Positions 9,382-18,326 of a stretch of DNA of 64,000 bases are shown piece by piece. Source of the stretch: Nitrospirota bacterium (lineage in GTDB: Bacteria > Nitrospirota > Leptospirillia > Leptospirillales > Leptospirillaceae). The notes beneath the pieces were generated by a model, which worked only from the letters and a program-made list of their open reading frames with translations, made no database searches and was not told the origin of the DNA. A program made the translations under genes and the position numbers. Numbering within the stretch: the stretch's first letter is position 1; each line of letters begins with the position of its first letter. The stretch lies in the NCBI GenBank assembly GCA_021785195.1, contig JAJYGC010000002.1, positions 62,001 through 126,000 on the forward strand. The letters run 5' to 3'.

Positions 9382-9774
9382 TCAGTCCTCGCTGTCTTCT
9401 GTTTCTACTCCAGGCTCTTCAGAAATTTCCTCTGGTGCATGATAGGTCATTACGTCTGCATGGATCGCTTCGGAGGATTCAAGTGCATATCCCCTGGAAT
9501 AGGAATAACGCTCTTCCGCCCGAGCCCTTTCCCGAAGCTTTTCCCGTCGTTTGGTTTCAATCCGGATTGCCTCTTCACCCATGAGGATATGGATTTTTTT
9601 TTCCAGGATTTCCTGAAGCGCTGTGGTGGTTTCTTTTTGATAGCGCACTTCAACTTTTGGCGTGGACCCTTCCATCAGTTGCCGGGCCCTCTTTGCCGCC
9701 GCTATGACGAGTCTGTACCGGCTGTCAATGATATCTCTGGTCACTTCAATGGGTCTTGTGATGAGGTCGTTCAT
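9382..9774 (-). CDS. rpoZ: RNA polymerase omega subunit with long C-terminal extension
   Basis: 130 residues. The first 65 match omega: a start helix with DSRYRLVIAAAKRARQL, then TPKV and TTALQEILEKKI. Omega binds the beta-prime C-terminus and helps assemble RNA polymerase. Typical omega subunits are about 70-100 residues; here another 60 or so follow, a charged helix (KRREKLRERARAEERY) and then a strongly acidic tail ending EEPGVETEDSED. The start overlaps the gmk stop by four bases (ATGA) and coaBC follows two bases after the stop, so the position supports the identity. Confidence 0.9.
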   Translation of the reverse strand: MNDLITRPIEVTRDIIDSRYRLVIAAAKRARQLMEGSTPKVEVRYQKETTTALQEILEKKIHILMGEEAIRIETKRREKLRERARAEERYSYSRGYALESSEAIHADVMTYHAPEEISEEPGVETEDSED

Positions 9775-10502
9775 GGAGACTCCTTTAATGTGGCAAGTGT
9801 TGAATCCGCATCCTCATTTTCGAAATTTGGGATGAAATGATCACTGACGAATGTGGATAGTCGCTGTCTCCGGTGATGCTCGGAAACGATAATGGCTTGC
9901 AAGTCGTCTACAGCCTGCTGGAAGTCGACATTGAATATGAGGTAATCATACTCGTTATAGGCAAAAATTTCCTGTTTGACGCGTGCTAGCCTTTTTCTGA
10001 CTGTCTCTTCGGAATCCTGTGCCCTAAGTTGGAGACGTTTCCGAAGAATGCCGTGGGATGGAGGGAGAATGTAGATTGATATATTCTCAATCCCGCTTTC
10101 CCGGATTTTTCTTGCCCCCTGGATATCAATGTCTACAAGTACGTCCTGTTCCCTGTCGAAAGCATCCTGAATCGTTTTTCGGGATGTCCCGTAAAGATTC
10201 CCGTAGACCAATGCTGATTCAATGAAAAGCTTTTTGGATCCCATTACTTCGAACGTCTCTTGAGAGACAAAGTTGTAGTCAACCCCGTCCTGTTCCCCTG
10301 GTCTTGGGAGGCGTGTCGTATAGGAAACTGAATAATGAATCCGGCTTGTTCTTCGGGCAATTTCCCGACACAAAGACGTTTTTCCTGCCCCTGAAGGAGC
10401 AGAGACCACAAACAGGAGTGGATTATAGAGTTTTTTTCCGTAGACGGAAAAAGAATCGCCAAGCTGTGGTTGTTTCAGACTGGGCTTTTCTTGTTCAGAC
10501 AT
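9771..10502 (-). CDS. gmk: Guanylate kinase
   Basis: 243 residues, about 35 longer than typical, with a polar N-terminal extension of 28 residues and a loose C-terminal tail. It phosphorylates GMP to GDP. The P-loop is SAPSGAGKTSL (35-45); the GMP-binding segment has SYTTRLPRPGEQDGVDYNFV, and YGNLYGTSR plus DIDIQGARKI complete the active site. The lid reads RKRLQLRAQDSEETVRKRL. It is 66 bases downstream of remA and overlaps rpoZ by four bases in the classic yicC-remA-gmk-rpoZ-coaBC order. Confidence 0.95.
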   Translation of the reverse strand: MSEQEKPSLKQPQLGDSFSVYGKKLYNPLLFVVSAPSGAGKTSLCREIARRTSRIHYSVSYTTRLPRPGEQDGVDYNFVSQETFEVMGSKKLFIESALVYGNLYGTSRKTIQDAFDREQDVLVDIDIQGARKIRESGIENISIYILPPSHGILRKRLQLRAQDSEETVRKRLARVKQEIFAYNEYDYLIFNVDFQQAVDDLQAIIVSEHHRRQRLSTFVSDHFIPNFENEDADSTLATLKESP

Positions 10503-10568
10503 GACAGTATCCTCCTCCAGATTTTCGGAGCAGAGGAGAATACTCCGGACATTTCCGTATTGTTCGAA

Positions 10569-10853
10569 TCAATCCGGTTCCCCATCCACAGACAGTGTCT
10601 CATCCCAGTTGTTCAAACGTGTCGCCAATGTTTCAGGTTGAAGGGCAGAAAGAATGACATGACCACTGTCCATGATGATGACGGATCGCGTTCTTCTCCC
10701 TTCGGATGCATCGATCAGGAGGCTCTTTTCCTGGGCAGCTTCTTTCATCCTGCGAACCGGGGCTGAATTGACCCCAACGATGCTGATGATGTGCTCGAGC
10801 GAAACCAGATTTCCCAATCCTATATTGACGAAAGCATGCAGCCTATTCGACAT
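10569..10853 (-). CDS. remA: RemA-like DUF370 regulatory protein
   Basis: 94 residues. The motifs [58 protein letters not shown] are those of the RemA/DUF370 family. In Bacillus, RemA is a ring-forming DNA-binding activator of biofilm matrix genes; its role outside Firmicutes is less clear. Here the gene lies between yicC (overlap of 11 bases) and gmk, the conserved neighbourhood of the family. Given the several c-di-GMP proteins in the window, a link to surface growth is possible but is inference. Confidence 0.9.
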   Translation of the reverse strand: MSNRLHAFVNIGLGNLVSLEHIISIVGVNSAPVRRMKEAAQEKSLLIDASEGRRTRSVIIMDSGHVILSALQPETLATRLNNWDETLSVDGEPD

Positions 10854-11724
10854 TCTGTATTTGTTCCTTGAGTTTCGTCAATGTATTGCGGATTGACATG
10901 GCCGGTTGGAAGATCCCTGGCTGGGTTTCTTTGGTGATGAATGTGTTGATTTCGCGCTGCATCTCCTGCAGGAGGAAGTCCAGAGATTTACCAATCGGTC
11001 CGGCCTCTGCAAGATCAAGTCGGAATCTGGTGAGGTGAATCTTGAACCGCTGCCATTCTTCCTCGTTATCTTTCTTGGAGAGGTAAAAAAGGGCCTCTTC
11101 CTCAAGTCGTCGCTCCGTATCCTGTGACTGGAACTCCTGGGTCAGTTCCTTGAGTCTGGAAAGGAAATGGGCGCGTGTCTTTTCCGTGGCATTTGGTCTG
11201 TCGCGTTCAATCTGAACGACAACTTCCTGAACCTCGCGGGCCAGCAGGTCGATCACCTCACCCAGGGCAGCTCCTTCAATCTTCCGACTCTTGACCAGCA
11301 GGTCGAGGGCAACGGAAACGGCAAGTAGCCCGTTATTTTGATCCACCGGCTGGTACGAAGGGGTTTTTTCGTGGGAAAGATGCAGAAGGACCTGTTCAAT
11401 AGAGATAGGCTCCGCAATTCCAAGGGATTCCTTTAGCAGGAGAAGGTCCTGATAGGATTCGATTCCTTTCTGGAGGAAACCTCCATTCACTCCAGGATTT
11501 GAATCAACCCGACTGACAGTGATCTCCACCCGCCCGCGCTGGATTTGCTGGGTGACAACTCTGCGAATGCCCAGCTCCAGGTGGTCCCATTCCCGAGGCA
11601 GGGTGATCTGGAGCTCAAGATTCCTATGGTTGAGTGATTTGGCCGTTATGCGATAACCTTCAATGGGGGCAAGGGTGATATGTTCCCCAAATCCTGTCAT
11701 GCTGTTGAGTGTTTTGGAGCTCAT
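10843..11724 (-). CDS. yicC: YicC-family endoribonuclease
   Basis: 293 residues, full length. The N-terminal SMTGFGEH, the segment [31 protein letters not shown] and the C-terminal [21 protein letters not shown] are the family signatures (YicC N and DUF1732). E. coli YicC is an endoribonuclease that takes part in small-RNA turnover. It appears to be the first gene of the leftward series running to thiE; the 192 bases upstream, shared with the rightward debranching-enzyme gene, should hold divergent promoters, though none is clear-cut. Confidence 0.92.
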   Translation of the reverse strand: MSSKTLNSMTGFGEHITLAPIEGYRITAKSLNHRNLELQITLPREWDHLELGIRRVVTQQIQRGRVEITVSRVDSNPGVNGGFLQKGIESYQDLLLLKESLGIAEPISIEQVLLHLSHEKTPSYQPVDQNNGLLAVSVALDLLVKSRKIEGAALGEVIDLLAREVQEVVVQIERDRPNATEKTRAHFLSRLKELTQEFQSQDTERRLEEEALFYLSKKDNEEEWQRFKIHLTRFRLDLAEAGPIGKSLDFLLQEMQREINTFITKETQPGIFQPAMSIRNTLTKLKEQIQNVE

Positions 11725-11916
11725 CTGTTTCCCGTGGTTTTTACTGGGGTCCGTACAGTCTGGGTCCCATGAAGTGAAGGGTCGCTTCGGATTCTCAATC
11801 TGACTGATTGGATGATGCCAATGTCCGCTTTTGCCGGGATTCTACCCGGTTTTCCGGTAAAATTCAAAGTGGAAGGGCATCCTCAAATCAATGGAGGTTT
11901 TTCCTGAGGAGATTTT

Positions 11917-14079
11917 TTGGAACAGTTCCCCTATGAGGTCCATTCACTCCAAGTTTTAAACATATCTGACGTTATCCACAAGAATGAAGATCATTTTGGC
12001 GTATGGCCTCCGTCTGGAGACATTGATGTCGATTTATCTTCTCATCATGGCTTGTTCTGGAGAGGAATGCGATTCCTTTCCAAATGGTCTTGCAGGGTTC
12101 TGGAAATTCAACCGGTTCCCTTATGGGCCCAGGGCAGGAGAGACCCCTTCTATGACAGGATTCATCGGATTCTGCCAGTCCTCACTTTCCATGAACCGGG
12201 GGACCCTTCGGGCCACCGGCATGTTGTCCGACTCTCCCTGACCCAAATCAGGGTGCTGGAAAAAGACGGGCTTGTTGAGAGTTGCTCTCTTGAAAATGGG
12301 AGTCCTTACCCTGTCCGTGTTCCTTTCTCTTGGGAAATTGGCTGCGATTTTCTGGATCTTTTTGAAGTGCGGGGGGTCCGGCGAGTTCATTCCACTCCCA
12401 GGCATGTCGAATGGGAAAGCAAGGACAGGACAGCATCCTATCGTTATTATGGGAATGATTTGGTGGAAAGGGAGACGAGGGTCTCGATCCAGGGTCCCCC
12501 TCCTGAAAAGATCGATCCCTCGAAATGGTCCTGGGTGCTCGCGCTCAAGCCAGGGGAGAGTCTCTCGTTTAATTTTCAGGTCAAATTCCATGAAAGTAAG
12601 AAAAGAGCGCATTCTTTGCCGAAAGGCCCTTCCTCCATCCAGTTTTCGGGGGTGGACAAAATCATCCGGAACAGGGAGTCCGGGTTCCGAAAATTTGAAA
12701 TGCGTTGGCCGGAACTGAAAACCTCGGACCCATTCATCGATCGATGCTTCAGTCAGGCGATCAAGGATTTGGCAATTCTTTGTACCCCCGCCCGGGAAGG
12801 GTTAATCCCCTACGCCGGTCTTCCATGGTTTTCTACCGTTTTTGGAAGGGATTCGATTATCACTGGACTTTCGACACTGTGGGCTTATCCGGAGCTTTCC
12901 AGAACCATCCTTTTATTTTTGGGGAGGATGCAGGCGCGTCGAGAGGATCCTTTCCGGGCCGCCGAACCGGGAAAGATTCTCCATGAGATGCGGACAGGAG
13001 AAATGGCTCAAACCAATGAGGTTCCGTTTGGGAGATATTATGGGTCCGTGGACAGCACACCACTGTACCTTATCCTGGCGGCCCAATACGTGGACCGGAC
13101 AGGAGATTTCCTTTTTCTGGAATCACTATGGCCGGTTATCGAACGGGCCTTTTCCTGGATTCAGCGATATGGAGTGGATCCCCGGACCGGGTTTCTTGTT
13201 TATCGTGGTGATACGAATGGCGGATTGGTCCAGCAAGGATGGAAAGATTCTGAAGACTCGGTGTTCCATGCGAACGGGGAACTGGCCCCCCATCCGATCG
13301 CTCTTTCGGAAGTTCAAAGCTATCTCTACTGGGCCTACAACTCGTTCGCACTTCTTTCAAGGCGCATCGGGAAAGCATCTTTTTCCAATTCTTGCGGCAA
13401 GTTGGCCCTCCAGCTCAAAAAGAGATTTCTGAGCGCATTTTGGGTGCCTGAAATGAAAACCTTTGCTCTAGCGCTGGATGGGGAATTAAAGCCTTGTCGT
13501 GTCAGGAGTTCCAATGCGGGACATCTACTCCTTTCCGGACTGCTTCCTTCCAGAATGGCGGGTTCATTAGGAAAGAGCCTTCTTGATGAAGACCTTTATT
13601 CCGGATGGGGGATCCGGACCCTTGGAAACAGGGAGGCCCGATTCGACCCGGTATCCTATCACAATGGGTCCGTTTGGCCCCATGACAATGCCTTGATTTT
13701 ATGGGGGATGTCACGACATGGACTAAGCCATGCCGTAGAAAGATTGTCCACGGGATTCCTGGATGGGCTGAGGTATTTTCGGGACCAGCGGCCACCTGAA
13801 CTTTATTGTGGATTTGACCGAAGAGTTGGGGAGGGCCCATTTGCCTATCCCACCTCATGTTCCCCACAGGCTTGGGCGGTTGCTTCGCTGTTCATGTTGG
13901 TTCAAGCGCTTGGGGGGTTTCGCTTTGACAGGGGAACATTTGTTCAAGGAGTACCAGCCTTGCCTGAAACCCTTTCAGAAGTTCAAATAAAAAACATTCC
14001 CAATTTTGCCAAGGGGAGTGGCTTTGAGAGTTTTTCAATCCAGCGCCTGGGCAATAAATTGAGGTCCTCCTTGTTTTGA
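11917..14079 (+). CDS. Amylo-alpha-1,6-glucosidase / glycogen debranching enzyme family protein
   Basis: 720 residues from a TTG at 11917, preceded by a GAGGAG ribosome site. The N-terminal 230 residues match the debranching-enzyme N-terminal beta domain (HHGLFWRGMRFLSKW, and repeated VSIQGPPPE-type strands). The rest is an alpha/alpha toroid with PWFSTVFGRDSIITGL, the acid-rich catalytic region found in bacterial GDE-type amylo-1,6-glucosidases, plus YNSFALLSRR and YHNGSVWPHDNALI. It probably cuts alpha-1,6 branches or related glucosides in storage glycogen. No signal peptide, so cytosolic. No other glycogen gene is adjacent. Confidence 0.85.
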   Translation: MEQFPYEVHSLQVLNISDVIHKNEDHFGVWPPSGDIDVDLSSHHGLFWRGMRFLSKWSCRVLEIQPVPLWAQGRRDPFYDRIHRILPVLTFHEPGDPSGHRHVVRLSLTQIRVLEKDGLVESCSLENGSPYPVRVPFSWEIGCDFLDLFEVRGVRRVHSTPRHVEWESKDRTASYRYYGNDLVERETRVSIQGPPPEKIDPSKWSWVLALKPGESLSFNFQVKFHESKKRAHSLPKGPSSIQFSGVDKIIRNRESGFRKFEMRWPELKTSDPFIDRCFSQAIKDLAILCTPAREGLIPYAGLPWFSTVFGRDSIITGLSTLWAYPELSRTILLFLGRMQARREDPFRAAEPGKILHEMRTGEMAQTNEVPFGRYYGSVDSTPLYLILAAQYVDRTGDFLFLESLWPVIERAFSWIQRYGVDPRTGFLVYRGDTNGGLVQQGWKDSEDSVFHANGELAPHPIALSEVQSYLYWAYNSFALLSRRIGKASFSNSCGKLALQLKKRFLSAFWVPEMKTFALALDGELKPCRVRSSNAGHLLLSGLLPSRMAGSLGKSLLDEDLYSGWGIRTLGNREARFDPVSYHNGSVWPHDNALILWGMSRHGLSHAVERLSTGFLDGLRYFRDQRPPELYCGFDRRVGEGPFAYPTSCSPQAWAVASLFMLVQALGGFRFDRGTFVQGVPALPETLSEVQIKNIPNFAKGSGFESFSIQRLGNKLRSSLF

Positions 14080-14215
14080 TTGTGGAGGAACGCTTGTGTT
14101 TTCTCTTGTCATTGCACATTATTCGATATAGAATCGCACCAGATTTAGTGTGAAAGGTGTCATCGGATTACTTGCCGTTTACTACCTTTTATTTAAATGC
14201 AAGACAGGGGATGTT

Positions 14216-15649
14216 TTGAAACAGGTTCGACCAGTTCTTGATTTCCTGCGGAACCCGATTGTGTGGGCTTTGGGAAAGCGAATCTTTTCCCTGCTCTTGG
14301 TGTTTTCTTTTTTTTCGCTTTCTGGACCAGGGACTTTTTGGAAAATCAGTCGTTCCTGGGCAAAGACAAATAACTCCTCCGAGACTCTGAATCCCACGCC
14401 AAAAACGGAAATTGCGTCAACGTCCATAACAGGCCCGACCTCCAATCCAAACCCCACCTTTTTCCAGAGTCCATCCTCCAAGATGATCGGGACATGGGGA
14501 ATGTCCTTGTTTCGTCCGGATCTGTTGACAAAAGATGGTCTTCCAGTCGTCCACATGACGCCAATCGGTCCAATCCTGGATCGAATGTTCGACCCCCAGT
14601 TTCAGGATATCCAGAACAATCGCTATGTGACGACCCTTGATGGCGGATATAAGATTGTCTGGACCGTTCGTCCTTCCCTTCAGAAGGAAGTGTCCAGATT
14701 TGTTCAGCGGAACAGGGTGCCATACGGGATGTTTGTGGCGGTAGATCCCCCGACGGGGGATCTGCTGGCTTTCTACGGAAGCCACTCAGGGGAGACCGAC
14801 AACGGACTGGTCCAGCGGGCAACCTATCCTGCCGCGAGCCTTTTTAAGGTGATTACCACAGACGATGCCCTGATTCACAGAAAGATCAGTCCCGAAACAA
14901 ACATTTACTTCCATGGATGCCTATATTGCATTGGGCCATCCTATTGGAAGGAAAATCCAAGGCGGGACCGATTGCATCTCTCGGTCACCGAAGCTCTGGG
15001 CAAATCGGTCAACATGATTTTTGCCAAGATTGCCCTGAGGTGGCTTACCGCTTCCAATCTGCAGGCCACCGCCAACCGTTTTGCCTTTAACGAAAAAATT
15101 CCTTCGGATGTCCCGATCGACCCCAGCAATGCGGTCATTCCCGCTGACAGGGATGGTTTTGCCCGCACGGCAGCAGGGTTCGGGCAGGTCATGATCAGCC
15201 CGATTCATGCTGCACTCATTGCGGGGGCCCTTTCAAACGGCGGGGTCATGATGACGCCCCACCTGATTCACTCCATTCTGGATCCATCCGGGAATGTCCT
15301 TTACCGGGAGTTGCCAACTCCGCTCATGACCATCACGGATCCGAAAATTGCCTGGACACTTTTGGCCATGATGCATTCGACCACAGTCCATGGGACGGGC
15401 CGAAGGGCCTTCCTGCACTGGCATTATGATCCGGTTCTCCGTCACATAGAGGTTGCCGGAAAGACTGGAACCCTTTCAGGCATGCATCCGGTGGGTCATT
15501 ATGAATGGTTCATGGGAATGGCTCCCATTGGCAAACCCCGGATTGCTGTAGCAGCCCTGTCAATCGATATGGGTCTATGGAGAATCAAAGGGCCGGATAT
15601 TGCGAGTCGGGGGATGATTGCCTATTTTCATCAGCGACCATCGTTCTAA
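14216..15649 (+). CDS. Penicillin-binding-protein-type transpeptidase, single catalytic domain
   Basis: 477 residues from a TTG at 14216 with AGGGG five bases before it; a GTG at 14150 is an alternative without a good ribosome site. One membrane segment (about 22-40, RIFSLLLVFSFFSLSG) is followed by a Ser/Thr/Pro-rich linker and one transpeptidase domain. The three active-site motifs are visible: SLFK with the nucleophile Ser208, SVN at 264-266, and KTG at 416-418. It should cross-link or trim peptidoglycan in the periplasm. It resembles PBP2/FtsI-type catalytic domains but lacks the usual long N-terminal dimerisation domain. Confidence 0.85.
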   Translation: MKQVRPVLDFLRNPIVWALGKRIFSLLLVFSFFSLSGPGTFWKISRSWAKTNNSSETLNPTPKTEIASTSITGPTSNPNPTFFQSPSSKMIGTWGMSLFRPDLLTKDGLPVVHMTPIGPILDRMFDPQFQDIQNNRYVTTLDGGYKIVWTVRPSLQKEVSRFVQRNRVPYGMFVAVDPPTGDLLAFYGSHSGETDNGLVQRATYPAASLFKVITTDDALIHRKISPETNIYFHGCLYCIGPSYWKENPRRDRLHLSVTEALGKSVNMIFAKIALRWLTASNLQATANRFAFNEKIPSDVPIDPSNAVIPADRDGFARTAAGFGQVMISPIHAALIAGALSNGGVMMTPHLIHSILDPSGNVLYRELPTPLMTITDPKIAWTLLAMMHSTTVHGTGRRAFLHWHYDPVLRHIEVAGKTGTLSGMHPVGHYEWFMGMAPIGKPRIAVAALSIDMGLWRIKGPDIASRGMIAYFHQRPSF

Positions 15650-15781
15650 GTCATTTTCTTTTATCTCTGTCTTATTTTTGGTATCCTCTATCCCATGCCG
15701 TTGTTTCTAATTTTTCCCTGATCTATTTGGGGGTTGTATTGTTCTGAAGGTTGTTAATCCTATGAAAGGGAAGGGTGGCCG

Positions 15782-16195
15782 ATGGTTTCTGTGAAGAAAG
15801 TGATGACAAAGAATCCCTTGTTGGTCGAGATGACGACGACAGTTCGCGAAGTGTCCGAGATTATGAAAACAAAGAGGGTTGGAAGTCTTCTGGTGAATCA
15901 GGGTGACAAGACGGTTGGGATCATCACTGAGACAGATATCGTTCGCCGTGTGATCGCCGAGGATCGGGTGCCCTACATCACCCCGGTTTCTCAGGTCATG
16001 AGTGCTCCCGTCCTTTCCATTCAGGAAGATGCCTCAATTTATGATGCACAGGACATGATGGACAAACATCACATCCGACATCTCCTGGTTTTAAGCGGGG
16101 ATGAAGAGGTGGTTGGGCTTATTTCAATTCGGGACCTGATTCATCCCGCCTATGTTGGAAAGGAAGATTCGTGGGCAGGAGGAATTACGGAGTAG
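15782..16195 (+). CDS. Two-CBS-domain protein
   Basis: 137 residues, made only of a CBS pair: VMTKNPLLVEMTTTVREVSEIM, VGIITETDIVRRVIAE, then VMSAPVLSIQEDASIYDAQDMMDKHHIRHLLV and VVGLISIRDLIHP. Such stand-alone pairs usually bind adenine nucleotides and act on partner enzymes or channels; no partner can be named here. The AAGGGAAGG ribosome site precedes the ATG. The gene appears to be transcribed alone and ends just before a strong terminator. Confidence 0.9.
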   Translation: MVSVKKVMTKNPLLVEMTTTVREVSEIMKTKRVGSLLVNQGDKTVGIITETDIVRRVIAEDRVPYITPVSQVMSAPVLSIQEDASIYDAQDMMDKHHIRHLLVLSGDEEVVGLISIRDLIHPAYVGKEDSWAGGITE

Positions 16196-16220
16196 CGGTC
16201 ACGGATTGTTTGCGATCTTA

Positions 16221-16291
16221 AGCCGATCGTAATATCGGGCTTTTTATGTTCCCGGCTCCAGACAGGGTTTTTCTGTCTGGAGCTTTTTTAT
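16221..16291 (+). terminator. Rho-independent terminator (tandem hairpins) after the CBS gene
   Basis: The main hairpin pairs 16255-16265 (GCTCCAGACAG) with 16273-16283 as a perfect 11-bp stem with a 7-base loop, followed by a run of T. A weaker hairpin with one bulge (16221-16240) and its own T run comes just before. The orientation of the T runs fits rightward transcription from the CBS gene; bioF converges from the other side. Confidence 0.9.
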
Positions 16292-16315
16292 TTTCTGAAA
16301 AGGCTTCTCCCCTCT

Positions 16316-17464
16316 TCACGGGACATTTTTTGAAGAACGGATCTCTTGGCCGAATACCGAGATGACCCGCTGGATCCATGACTCCTCCCATCCCATCGTG
16401 ACAGAGAGCCGGATGCGTTCAGCGCCTGGAGGAACGGTGGGCGGTCTGATCAAGGGAGCCCACAGACCAGATTCCAGCAGGGTTTCCTGAAATTTTAGGA
16501 GACGCCCTTCCGGTGCCAGGATGGGGAGGATGGGCGAGTCTCCCAGGGGAAGGCCGATTGCGGAGCGGATGGACCTGACCCTGGCCTGAAGAAGCTGGAC
16601 AATCCCTGAGCTCTCTTCCAAGATCCGGATTGCCTCTATGTTTGAAGCCAGGACAGAGGGGGGAAGGGAGGTGGAGTAAATGAATGCCCGACCTTTTGAA
16701 ATCAGTAATTCCCTGTAGTCTGGATGACAGACGGCAAATCCACCAAGACCCCCAAGGGCTTTGGAAAAGGTGCCTGTCAAAATGAGGCGGTCAGGGTCCC
16801 ATTCGATTCCCCATGATTCCAGACCTCCTCGTCCGGATTGGCCAATCGTTCCAGTTGCATGAGCCTCATCGATCAGGAGAAGGCCATCTTTTTGGTTGAT
16901 CAGACTGATCAAATCTGGCAGTGGGGGCTGGTCACCTTCCATACTGAAAAGAGACTCGGTGACCACCATGAATCGGGGAGGGCCGTTGTTCTCGGCAGAC
17001 CTGCGCTCAAGGTCCCTTTCGATCCAGGCGATATCGTTGTGCGGAAAGATGATTGTTTCTGTCCTCGACAGGCGAAGTCCATCAATCAGTGAGGCATGAT
17101 TGAGTTCATCCGAATAGAAAAGATCGACCAGATTGCCAAATGCACAAAGAGTGGAGACATTGGCTTGATATCCGGTAGAGAAAACCAATGCCGATGGCCC
17201 CCGCTTAAAAGCGGCAATTGCTGTCTCGAGCTCCCTGTTCAAGGGATGGTTGCCAGCCAGGAGTCTCGACCCTCCGGAACCGGTTCCGGAGCGAGAGAGT
17301 TCCTCCCTTGCGGCGGCAATCAGTCGGGGATTGTGGGTCAGTGAAAGATAATCGTTTGAGGCGAGGGAGATATCCCCCCGAGAAGGGAGTTGCTTTCGTT
17401 GGCCAATCTTGTCCAATTCGGACAGAAGTTGATCATTGGCCTCAAGATAGCGTTGTTCACCCAT
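16316..17464 (-). CDS. bioF: 8-amino-7-oxononanoate synthase
   Basis: 382 residues, usual length. This PLP enzyme condenses pimeloyl-CoA with alanine, the first committed step in making the biotin rings. Motifs: SNDYLSLTHNPRL, GSGGSRLLAGNHPLNRELE, LNHASLIDGLRLS, LLLIDEAHATGTIG and GTFSKALGGLGG, where Lys235 binds PLP. It is third in bioB-bioW-bioF and overlaps bioW by eight bases. BioF is closely related to KBL, but the linkage to bioW and bioB settles the call. Confidence 0.95.
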   Translation of the reverse strand: MGEQRYLEANDQLLSELDKIGQRKQLPSRGDISLASNDYLSLTHNPRLIAAAREELSRSGTGSGGSRLLAGNHPLNRELETAIAAFKRGPSALVFSTGYQANVSTLCAFGNLVDLFYSDELNHASLIDGLRLSRTETIIFPHNDIAWIERDLERRSAENNGPPRFMVVTESLFSMEGDQPPLPDLISLINQKDGLLLIDEAHATGTIGQSGRGGLESWGIEWDPDRLILTGTFSKALGGLGGFAVCHPDYRELLISKGRAFIYSTSLPPSVLASNIEAIRILEESSGIVQLLQARVRSIRSAIGLPLGDSPILPILAPEGRLLKFQETLLESGLWAPLIRPPTVPPGAERIRLSVTMGWEESWIQRVISVFGQEIRSSKNVP

Positions 17465-18317
17465 TTTGGGTCAAAAACCTTTCCAATATGTCCTTTGGGT
17501 CTTCAGGCGGGGAGAGAGGGTTTCTCGATGTGAAGAGGACCGGGGACTCCGTCAAGTATCCGATCATTTCAGACATGTCTGATTCAATGAAGGTGTTGAG
17601 GACTCCGATAATCCGTCCACCCGCACAAAGTCCCGCCGGTTTTATAAGAGGGAGTCGGATATATCCCACACCCCGCACGCTCAGGTATCCGGTCGTGTAT
17701 TCGGGATTGTCAGAAAGACACAACTCAAATGCCGCTTTCCCATGGGAAAGAATTTTGCTGGAGATCTGGAGCGCTTCAATGAAGCGCCGTCCCGAACCTA
17801 GACCGTGGATGACGGATTCCTGGAGCAATTCATTCTTTAACGAAGGCTTGATTCCAAAATGGGTCACCCTGATTCCGGACCCGTTCGGGCTCAGACATTC
17901 AGCATCGGGCAGGAGGAGAGAGGCTCCTGTCAACGGATCATTTTTATCCGAGAGCAGTTTTTCGGCTTGCCGATACCCCAATGTACCGGGGATGCCAAAA
18001 ACTTCTCCAAGCCTTTCAAAGGCTTTTTTTAAAAAAAACCATGTTTCCTCAAGGCTTTTTGTCTTAAGGCAGAAGACAGGAAGAAGGGATATGGTCTTGA
18101 TGTCCTGAGTGTGGACAGGATCAATCCTGATGTTGATGGAGTGAGGTGGAGCAGTCATCTGGTTCAAGGAAGGCTCCAATCCCTGGTCCAGAAGTTCCAG
18201 TAGCCTCGTCTTCAGCGACACTTTGTCAACAATGTCCTCGCCACCTGAAAGGTGCTTTTGTCCATTGAATGCCCGCATCCGGAGGCTGTACAGGACGGGT
18301 TGGTCTTCCTTTTTCAT
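17457..18317 (-). CDS. bioW: 6-carboxyhexanoate-CoA ligase (pimeloyl-CoA synthetase) BioW
   Basis: 286 residues. It resembles Bacillus BioW: YSLRMRAFNGQKHLSGGE near the start, ISLLPV, the segment ALQISSKILSHGKAAFELCLSDNPEYTTGYLSVRGVGYIRL, and a late GGRIIGVL plus PVLF. BioW activates free pimelate with ATP and CoA to give pimeloyl-CoA for BioF. The match is by remembered family pattern; the position between bioB and bioF is strong support. The presence of bioW points to pimelate as precursor rather than the BioC/BioH pathway. Confidence 0.9.
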   Translation of the reverse strand: MKKEDQPVLYSLRMRAFNGQKHLSGGEDIVDKVSLKTRLLELLDQGLEPSLNQMTAPPHSINIRIDPVHTQDIKTISLLPVFCLKTKSLEETWFFLKKAFERLGEVFGIPGTLGYRQAEKLLSDKNDPLTGASLLLPDAECLSPNGSGIRVTHFGIKPSLKNELLQESVIHGLGSGRRFIEALQISSKILSHGKAAFELCLSDNPEYTTGYLSVRGVGYIRLPLIKPAGLCAGGRIIGVLNTFIESDMSEMIGYLTESPVLFTSRNPLSPPEDPKDILERFLTQNG

Positions 18318-18326
18318 AATGGCGGT

